Below are positions 8,250-14,874 of a stretch of DNA of 14,874 nt, in pieces. The DNA is from Irineochytrium annulatum (lineage: Eukaryota > Chytridiomycota > Chytridiomycetes > Chytridiales > Chytridiaceae). Made by a program: the position numbers and the translations under genes. Under the pieces are notes generated by a model, which was not told the DNA's origin, did no database searches, and saw nothing but the letters and a program-made list of their open reading frames with translations. Positions within the stretch are counted from its first letter, which is position 1. Each line of letters starts with the position of its first letter. Location of the stretch: contig JADGJL010000668.1 of NCBI GenBank assembly GCA_027600665.1, forward strand, positions 1,069 to 15,942, read 5' to 3'.

Positions 8250-8398
8250 CCCGCCAGCAGTTTGAGGAGGCCGTCCCAGTTGCTGTCGCTAGCGCACCGG
8301 CTGCACCCGTCAGGGAGCCCGTGGATGTGGACGGAAGCAGGGAGGCCATGGCTGTGATCCGTGCGGCGCTCGTAGGTCAGGTCGAGCAGGTCGTTTCT
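8250..8398 (-). pseudogene. Probable out-of-frame 5' part of the SAM-protein ectodomain
   Basis: Reading minus from 8398, one frame gives NDLLDLTYERR and then LPDGCSRCASDSNWDGLLKL, which looks like real Cys-containing ectodomain sequence. The SAM gene continues in another frame with GEICLQHSYFMLSGCSS. Restoring one base in the GC-rich stretch near 8241-8256 would fuse the two without a gap. No convincing intron across this point was found. It is either a frameshift mutation, a sequencing or assembly indel, or an unrecognised splice. No signal peptide was found further upstream. Confidence 0.4.
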
Positions 8399-8755
8399 TC
8401 AACGACTCAGGCTGAGGTTGCGTAACACGACGATGTGGGCTTGTCACGTTTTCCGTTCCATCCTGCTCCTGCCTGTCGCGGTCCGCCCCGCTGTCATCGT
8501 CGACCGGGCCCACATTGCGACTCGCCCCGTCACCTACTGTGTTCAAAGCCCGAGTCACCAGTTCGACACGGCTTTTTCATCGTAAATTCGAAGGGCCGGG
8601 TGAATGCATCCGCGCACCAACGCCAGAACGTCGCGGCCGTGAATCCAGATGGCGCGCCACCTCTGTCAGAGGATGATGGGCCAAACCGTGTGCATCCGAG
8701 CCAACGTGATTCCCGCGCAGCGACGGAACGATAGAGAATCAGTGAACTTTATTAC

Positions 8756-8787
8756 GACGTCACATTGTGAAGATGGCCCGGACGTCA
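8756..8787 (-). promoter_or_regulatory. Pair of CRE-like TGACGTC sites
   Basis: TGACGTC occurs on the minus strand at 8762-8756 and again at 8787-8781, the same orientation, 25 bases apart. Each matches 7 of 8 bases of the CREB/ATF-type site TGACGTCA bound by bZIP factors. They lie between two divergent genes and could serve either. Function is inferred only. Confidence 0.35.
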
Positions 8788-8864
8788 TTCACTACCATCA
8801 GCCATCAGCCCGGAAATGAAATGAATGAATGAATTTGGGATGAGAGCTGAGCCTTGGGAAACGA

Positions 8865-8869
8865 CCAAT
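8865..8869 (+). promoter_or_regulatory. CCAAT box
   Basis: CCAAT in the context GACCAATCGG, which is close to the CBF/NF-Y (Hap complex) consensus. It lies 172 bases upstream of the TATA box of the vWD gene. Confidence 0.45.
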
Positions 8870-9040
8870 CGGAGAGGATCAAGCCACTCCCGGCTTCAAG
8901 CCTCGCGTTTACCCGCCAGCGGGCGCCTCTCGCGGATCCCCGATGGCTCGCAGTGTTTATCCCAACGGCGGAGCGTCCTTCATCTTACGCAACTTAATTC
9001 TCAACTGCCGCGGAGCTGGGCGGTGATGCGATTTCAGTCG

Positions 9041-9048
9041 TATAAAAG
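9041..9048 (+). promoter_or_regulatory. TATA box of the vWD protein gene
   Basis: TATAAAAG, a consensus TATA box, sits 62 bases before the ATG at 9103. This distance allows a transcription start near 9070-9075 and a leader of about 30 bases. Confidence 0.75.
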
Positions 9049-9102
9049 CAGACGGGGCTTCACATCGGCCTCACCACTCACGGCCTCCTCGACTCCCCGC
9101 CC

Positions 9103-11678
9103 ATGTTTCCCTTGCTCGCCCTCGTAGCCTCCGTCGCGGCGGTCGCCTCCGCCCGGCCCTCCAACCCGCTCGCCCTCGAACGCCGGACGGGCTGCACTCG
9201 GAACGGGCTGATCTTCGACCCCCCGACGCTTACGCTTGACGACAGCGACTTCAAGGGGAGCTTTACCGTCAAGCTCGCGGCCGAGCCCAAGGGCGACGTC
9301 GCGGTCTACCTTGACGGAACCGACATCCTCTTCAGCGACGCCGTTCTCGCGTTCGACAGCTCAAATTGGAACAAGGTAGGCTGCTTACCCTTTCACGAGC
9401 AACCCTTTCCTGAAGCTAATGCGATTTGGATAACAGGGCCAGAAGGTCAGCGTCATCGCGGATGCCGACTTTTACGGCGACATCGAGACCAAGACCATCA
9501 AGATCGAGGCCGACATCGACGCGCCCTGCGACAACCTGTGCCCACAGGACTACACTGGCACCAGGACCAAGTACCCGGGCCAGACCTGCGGGTGGACTGG
9601 CGACCCGCACATCTCCACCTTCGACTCGCTTTATGTTTTCTTCCGGTAAGTTTCTTTCTTTTCCGTCTTTGGCCCTTCGATATTGAGCCTAGTCTAACCA
9701 CAAATCCATGACAGTGGCCAGGGTGTCTACGACTTCATCAAGTCTGAGCACCTCAACGTCCAGGGTTACCTTTATCCTTGGTGAGCTAGTGTTTTCACCG
9801 CCAAGAGTATTTAAAACTGACACGCTATGCTCCAGCACGTGGAACGGGAAAAGGCAGGAGCAGGCCACTTGCACGGGCGCCGTCGCGATCCGGTACGGTG
9901 ACAGCGCCGTGATCCTCTCACTCGTTTCCGACGATTACAAAAACGCCGCCCTCAACGGCAAGCAAATAGTGCCAAAACTCCACAAGGTCACCGACGACAT
10001 CTCGGGCATGACATGGACGCCAAAGAACGGCGACGCGTCGGACACTTGGGTCATTACCCTGGCCGACGGATCCAACATCCACGTCACCGCTGGGTACAGC
10101 AGGGAAATGAATCATCTGGACGTGTCCGTCTTCCTCGCGGCGGGTTACTACGGCACGTGTGGCGGGCTCTGCAACCAGCACCTGAGCGATGGCAAGGGTG
10201 ACGGCATGCTCCACGGGTCCAACGGCAAGCAATACTCGCTCGAGTCGGCGGATGACATTGTGGCTTGGGGCGAGACCTGGGCCGTCGACAGCAGCGACAG
10301 CTTGTTTGAGTCCCACTACAAACCCGGGAAGGTCACGTACCCCGTCGACTACATCCCCGTCAAGGGCGGCAAGGCCCCGCAGTACCACGACGTCTGCCCT
10401 TCCACGACGACGCCGGTGACCTCGACGGCGGCCCCTTCCAAGACGACGGCGGTGACATCGAGCGTGGCTTCGTCCTACACGTCGAAAGTCTCGACGACGG
10501 AGCACGGTTACCCGACGACGATTGTGACGTCGACGGTTGCTCCTTCCAAGACGTCAACCACGTCGAAGACTGTGCCCAGCACCTACACGACAAAGGTGGA
10601 AAGCTCCTCGACGAAGGCAGCCCACTCTACGTCAACCAAGTCTGTTATCGTCACTACTTCCACTGTCGTCAAGTACACGACCACGGCTGTGCCGAAGACC
10701 ACAACGACAACGACCTGCACGCTGCCAAAATACACGCCGTCCTCGTACACGTACACCAGGCCCGCAACTCACACATCAACCGTCGCGCCTTACACCACGT
10801 CCGTCCCCGCTGGTCACTCAACCTCCTCTGCCGCCCCCTACAAGAGCAGCACTTTTACTTTCCCCAAGTTCCCGCCTTCTACGGCCAAATCCTCCTCTGC
10901 GCCCGCCAAGACCACCTCCACGACGCCAGCAAAGTACCCGACCTCTACCGCCGCGCCGGCCCACACGACGATCCACATCTACCCCATCTCCACCACCACC
11001 AGCTCCGCCCCGGTCTCGACCGCAACCTGCATCGGCACCGTCACGAACCCGGCCACGAACAGGACCTACCCCATCATCCAGTGCCCGTCCTACGTGCTCC
11101 CGACCCACGACCAAGTGGCCGCCGCCGAGTCCCACTGCGACGCGCTCCTGACCACGGGCTGCCAGAAGGTCCTCCCGGTCGTCCACGCGGCCTACATGTC
11201 CGCCTGCGTCGCGGACATCCTCTCGACGGGATCCTACATCTTCTGCGAGACCACCCGCCGGGCCTTCCACCAGCGCTGCGCCAAGGTCATCGGCCAGATG
11301 GCCGCCTCGTCCAACGCCGCCGTCGCGGAGCCCGCCGCCCAGGTCCAAACCACCGCCGGCTACAACGCCGCCAAGTGCCCCAAGAGCTGCAGCGGGAACG
11401 GCGTCTGCGGGGAGTGCGGGTGCAAGTGCGCGGCGCCCTTCACGGGGCCGGATTGCGGCATCGACATGACGAAGCTGCCCGTCATCCAGTCGCCAGCGGC
11501 GGGGGCGACCGTGAACCAGTTCGGCGGCAACGTGACGTACGCCGTGGCGCCGAGGCTTCCCTTGGAGTCGGACGCCGCGCCGGTCAAGTCTCTGGATGTG
11601 TACGTCAATGCGGCCGGGTCCGTCAAGGCCGCGGCGGGGCTGATTTTGTTGCCAATGTTGGCGGCGCTCTTGTTCTGA
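9103..11678 (+). CDS. Secreted, probably GPI-anchored vWD-domain protein with mucin-like stalk and EGF-like module
   Basis: Exons are 9103-9375, 9437-9645, 9715-9780 and 9836-11678 (796 aa). Introns are 61, 69 and 55 nt, all GT-AG. Residues 1-17 are a signal peptide (MFPLLALVASVAAVASA). Residues 31-120 look like a Calx-beta-like beta sandwich (FDPPTLTLDD, FTVKLAAEPKGDV, NWNKGQKVSVIAD). Residues 142-335 form a von Willebrand factor type D domain: CGWTGDPHISTFDSLYVFF, GVYDFIKS, CTGAVAIRYGDSAVILS, and YYGTCGGLCNQHLSDGKGDG in place of the usual GLCGN.N.D. Residues 371-580 are a Ser/Thr/Pro stalk likely to be O-glycosylated. Residues 599-664 (CDALLTTGC, YMSACVADILSTG, FHQRC) resemble a C8-type Cys module. 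Residues 697-723 are EGF-like (CPKSCSGNGVCGECGCKCAA..). The hydrophobic C-terminus AGLILLPMLAALLF after a small-residue stretch suggests GPI attachment. A surface adhesion or wall role is inferred. Confidence 0.85.
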
Positions 11679-12458
11679 GTGAGGTTTTATTTGTGGCCCT
11701 CCTTTGTATTTTTCAGATTTTCTTATTTGCGTTGGGCTTACAAATTCCAATTTTTCTGTTCTTACTGAGCTTGCAACTTTCAACTCCCTTGGTCTCCAAC
11801 CACTCACTCACTGTTGTTCTGTACTTCGAAACCACCCATCTTTTCCTGCTGTCTTGTCTCGGTCTCGCTCCACTTTCTTCCTGTTTTGTTTTCCCCTTTT
11901 CTTTCAACTGTTGAATGTTTCCGGTGCTGTTTCTCACTAGACTGTCTGTAGAAGATCCGTACTATTGTAAGCATATTAAAGCCAATAGATCAATTGCTCG
12001 TAATATCCCCTGCATCCACGAATACGTAATTAAACTAGCCGTCAGTGCTTTATTTTGTCCTTATTTCTTTCGATGTGCTGTGGAAAACTTAACATTGCTA
12101 GGGAACGTGACAGTTAGACGGAAGTTGTTGCATGTGTTGAATTTTACTTAATTCTAATGAAAACACGGAAGAAAAAGAACACGTTCACATGGACATGTTA
12201 TCTTATCACTTAACATACTTTCTTCGATTGTTCACGCTTTCTTCCAGCCGTTAAGCAATTTGGTATTACTGTTGTCTGAGAATTTTTCTACGGTAGGCGA
12301 TGGTTCGATAACCTTGTTTGAGCGGCAAAAAGTATTGGGGAGTTTGGACAAGATACTGTCAGGATTAAAAAGCATAATTGGAGTGATAGAATAACAGAGG
12401 TATAATACAGCCAGCAACGACAAACATTACAAAAGGACGCAACTATTAGCCTTATATG
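11679..12458. other. AT-rich convergent intergenic region
   Basis: These 780 bases separate the convergent vWD and F-box genes. The first 230 are T/C-rich, probably the 3' UTR of the vWD gene. An AATAAA on the minus strand (near 12053-12048) could be a distal polyadenylation signal for the F-box gene, about 400 bases past its stop. No protein-like frame or RNA gene was recognised. Confidence 0.5.
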
Positions 12459-14177
12459 TCAAAGGAAGGGTTGCGGCTTAAAGGGATAAGTCACGGCCGG
12501 CGGCTCTTTGCTCGAATGCTGCGGTGCCTTCCATCCATCTTCCGTCACGACCAGCGACTCCAGATGAGGAAACCTGTTTTTGATCCTCGCGAATTCGCCG
12601 GGTCTCAGCCAGTTATCCAGCGCCAAGTGCCGGAGCCTGTCGACCCGTCGCACCATCGGTCGCCCGCCGTCGTAGTCTTCTAACAATGCTCTCATCGCCC
12701 CTACTCCCAGCTTCACCCCAACCAGCTCCAGCCTTGCCAGCATCTCACATTCCCCCTTCGCCTCCGCCAAGACCGCCTCCACCAAGCCGCCCGCTCTGTC
12801 ACCCATCAGGAAGCCCTCCTCAACGGCCATCACCGTCTGCCACCCCTCCACCACAACCGTCAGCTCCTTGAGCCCTCGCCACGCCCTGAAGCACGCGCCG
12901 AGCCCGTGATCGACGGCCCTCACGGGCGGCGTCGCGCTGATGTCAGCCACCGCGTCCGCGACCTTCCGCACGCACGACACCCTGAGCGACTCCATCCCCT
13001 TCAGCCGCGCCGCCATCCCGCCGAGGACCTTCACGACATCAGACGCGCCGCTCGGCAGCGTGAACCCCAAGGACGTGACGCCCACACCACCACCCAAGGC
13101 TTTGATCAGCTCCATCAGCTCGCCAGCGTACGCGTCGCCACGGCAACACGAGGTGATGTTGAGCGCCCTCAGCCGCGTCCACGCGCCCACGCGCGGAATC
13201 ACTCCTACTCGCAGCGTCAGGTCACGATTCACCGAGACGTCGACGTGCGTCACGACACCCGGCGCAAGCATCGCGCACCAACGTCCCAGCGCGCCGTCCG
13301 TCAAACCGCACTCGCGCAGCGCGAGCCTCTCGAGCCCTCGTGCCACCACCGCCGCCGCCATGGCCGTGCAGCCATCACCGCCGGGATCCGCAACAACATC
13401 CTCCCCCACGAGCGCCACCTCCAGCCTCCTCAGCATCCCACCCCTCGCGGCCGCGCTCCGCATCACGGAGGCCGCGACGCGCGCGTGCACCCGCGGGCAG
13501 AACGACACCGTGAGGTCGCTCATCCTGCTCGGCCAGCCCGCGGTGCCGTCCGCCAAGTCTCTTAGCGTCACGAGCGTCAACCCAGACAGCACGATCCTCC
13601 GCAGCCGGCCCCCGTAATATGCCGACCTGAGGATCGTCGACACGATCGAGTTGTCCGTCAGCGCGAAGCAGCCCGAGACATCCAGCTCCTCCAGCGCGCA
13701 TGCCTCCTGCGGCCCCTGCACCCGATGTTCCTCCGGAGGCCTCCCATACAGCACCCCGAGCATGTCGGTCATGGCGTCATCGTCGATCCACCTCTTATCC
13801 CTGACGTCTTTCAGCACGATGCTCCTGACAAACGATCCCGTGGGTCTCAGCGTGCTCGGCGCTCGATCGCGGGAGAGGCGATGCATGTGCAGCATCGCGA
13901 GAAGCTGCGCGTGCGTCGGCGGCGCGAGGGAGGTGTGAAGGAGGGGCAGGGCGTGGGAGCGCCAGAGGCGGGAGACGAGGGTGAGGTTGTGGACGGTGCG
14001 GAGGATGTCTGGCGGGAGAGGGTTGCCGCGGGGAACGGAGGGTCTCGGGAGGAGGTGGACAAGGATGAGGGCGATAAGCTCCGGGGGCAGGTGCACTGGT
14101 TTGGCGAGCGAGCCGTCGGTAGCACGCCGCGCACCCCGGCGCATGTGCCCCGAGCCCGCATGTGAGCCCGCCGTCAT
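12459..14177 (-). CDS. F-box and leucine-rich-repeat protein
   Basis: Single exon, 572 aa, starting at the first in-frame ATG (14177); a second ATG at residue 12 is possible. The first 25 residues are basic. Residues 28-82 form an F-box: VHLPPELIALILVHLLP, then LTLVSRLWRSHALPLLHTSL, matching the L.P.E....I...L .. LVSR.WR....PLL pattern that binds Skp1 in SCF ubiquitin ligases. From about residue 160 to 360, and again near 500-550, there are leucine-rich units of the cysteine-containing type (LEELDVSGCFALTDNSI, MSDLTVSFCPRV, LERLALRECGLTDGAL, LRALNITSCC), which usually recognise substrates. Overall it resembles FBXL/AMN1-like proteins. The substrate is unknown. Codon use is GC-rich like the other intact genes. 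The gene is convergent with the vWD gene and its promoter lies in the right-hand gap. Confidence 0.8.
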   Translation of the reverse strand: MTAGSHAGSGHMRRGARRATDGSLAKPVHLPPELIALILVHLLPRPSVPRGNPLPPDILRTVHNLTLVSRLWRSHALPLLHTSLAPPTHAQLLAMLHMHRLSRDRAPSTLRPTGSFVRSIVLKDVRDKRWIDDDAMTDMLGVLYGRPPEEHRVQGPQEACALEELDVSGCFALTDNSIVSTILRSAYYGGRLRRIVLSGLTLVTLRDLADGTAGWPSRMSDLTVSFCPRVHARVAASVMRSAAARGGMLRRLEVALVGEDVVADPGGDGCTAMAAAVVARGLERLALRECGLTDGALGRWCAMLAPGVVTHVDVSVNRDLTLRVGVIPRVGAWTRLRALNITSCCRGDAYAGELMELIKALGGGVGVTSLGFTLPSGASDVVKVLGGMAARLKGMESLRVSCVRKVADAVADISATPPVRAVDHGLGACFRAWRGLKELTVVVEGWQTVMAVEEGFLMGDRAGGLVEAVLAEAKGECEMLARLELVGVKLGVGAMRALLEDYDGGRPMVRRVDRLRHLALDNWLRPGEFARIKNRFPHLESLVVTEDGWKAPQHSSKEPPAVTYPFKPQPFL

Positions 14178-14874
14178 TGGCCCCTCGATGAGAGGCGGGA
14201 GTGCGGCTGCGTCTCCGACGATGCACCTGGCTCGTCGAGATGCACTTTGAGCGAGATTGACTGACCTCGCTGCTCATCAATGCCCAGTCTCAAGAAAATA
14301 AGCGCAAAAAGCACGGAAGTCCGGAAGTCCGCGATCATGCCGGAACCCGAGGAACGCGAGTGTCGCGAGAGAACGCGGAAAGGCAAAAAACGAAGGAAAG
14401 AAGTGAGATACAGCAGAAGTCCCGCGAAGACGCGCTGCCAGGACAAATATTCGTGACGTTTTCAGACGTTTGATGACTTTTCGCAATGTACTTGATTGCC
14501 GTTATTGCTCCTTTTATGTATTCGCTAGCTCCCAGTTGAAAGAGAGGAAGGAGTGCCAACAGCCACTTCTGACTGGTTCAGAAACGCATGACACGGCCGA
14601 AATATGACAAAAGAGTACTTCATTTGTTTAACATTTTATACAACTGATCATCTACGGTCCATCGACAGATAAAAACGAAACGGAACTGAACGGGGATGGG
14701 AAAAAAAAGGGCACAGAAATTGCTTCTGATCTATACATCCAGTACAGAGGTTATTGCACAGTGTAGGAGAGAAAAAGGAAGATTGCACAGGAAAAGGAGA
14801 GGAAATGCTGCGAAAAAGGGAGGGCATGGAGATGCAAAAATGTGAATACAGGAAGGGTACGGAAAGGGGGGGGG
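14178..14874. other. Gene-free right-hand region
   Basis: These 697 bases hold the presumed promoter of the F-box gene and then AT-richer, later purine-rich DNA (GGAAAAGG and GAGAAAAAGG-type stretches from about 14700) ending in a run of G. A TATAAAATG on the minus strand near 14639-14631 is too far (about 450 bases) from the F-box start to assign. No gene was recognised. Confidence 0.45.

Larger units (their letters stand above)
8399..9102. other. Intergenic region between divergent SAM and vWD genes
   Basis: No gene is supported in these 704 bases. The left part is GC-rich and has open frames but no start codon or protein-like composition. The right part holds the regulatory elements listed separately and a short ATGA-type microsatellite near 8814-8832. 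Confidence 0.5.

Noticed and set aside
7743..8357. A 204-codon open frame on the plus strand
   Set aside because: It overlaps the SAM gene on the opposite strand, its composition is Arg/Gly-rich, and the SAM and TM features on the minus strand explain the DNA better.
10818..11807. A 329-codon open frame on the minus strand
   Set aside because: It is the antisense of the vWD gene's Thr/Ser/Pro-rich exon and reads as Gly/Arg/Asp-rich low complexity with no domain. The plus-strand gene has splice sites, a signal peptide and recognisable domains.
13795..14280. Further open frames overlapping the start of the F-box gene
   Set aside because: They are Pro/Arg/Ser-rich shadow frames without domains; the F-box frame is clear.

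Overview
The window looks like nuclear DNA from a GC-rich fungus, most plausibly a zoosporic (chytrid-like) lineage; this placement is an inference. Ten introns can be resolved by eye. All are short (44-75 nt) and GT-AG, and most carry a CTAAC/CTAAT- or CTGA(C/T)-type branch site. Coding DNA is GC-rich and the gaps are AT-richer. The protein families fit such a fungus: a seven-TM receptor fused to an RGS domain, a membrane-anchored SAM protein, a GPI-type vWD protein, a Myb/SANT-like AT-hook protein, a fungal HNH_2 protein and an F-box/LRR protein. No bacterial operon, CRISPR array, tRNA, rRNA or intact transposon was seen.

Layout, left to right. (1) Positions 1-1312, minus: a four-exon HNH_2-type endonuclease-domain gene running off the left edge. 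(2) About 1512-1805, plus: remains of the C-terminal half of an amidohydrolase, broken by two frame changes. (3) About 2190-2692, plus: protein-like segments in successive frames with an in-frame TAG, probably another decayed gene of unknown family. (4) 3229-5305, plus: a four-exon 7TM-RGS protein of 624 aa. (5) 5581-6984, plus: a single-exon AT-hook plus Myb/SANT-like DNA-binding protein of 467 aa with an internal 33-bp tandem repeat and a C-terminal coiled coil. (6) 7268-8213, minus: a type-I-like membrane protein with a Cys-rich outer part, one TM helix and a cytosolic SAM domain; its 5' end is unresolved and an upstream coding fragment lies in a shifted frame. (7) 9103-11678, plus: a four-exon secreted, probably GPI-anchored 796-aa protein with a Calx-beta-like module, a vWD domain, a Ser/Thr-rich stalk, a C8-like Cys region, an EGF-like module and a GPI signal; it has a textbook TATA box upstream. 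(8) 12459-14177, minus: a single-exon 572-aa F-box/LRR protein. (9) 14178-14874: gene-free, AT-richer tail ending in a G run.

The genes are independent transcription units, not a cluster with one pathway. A loose theme is surface and signalling biology: a G-protein-regulating receptor, a SAM-domain membrane protein and a cell-surface vWD protein lie within 9 kb. The left 2.7 kb holds decayed genes beside a nuclease-domain gene and reads as the most degraded part of the window.
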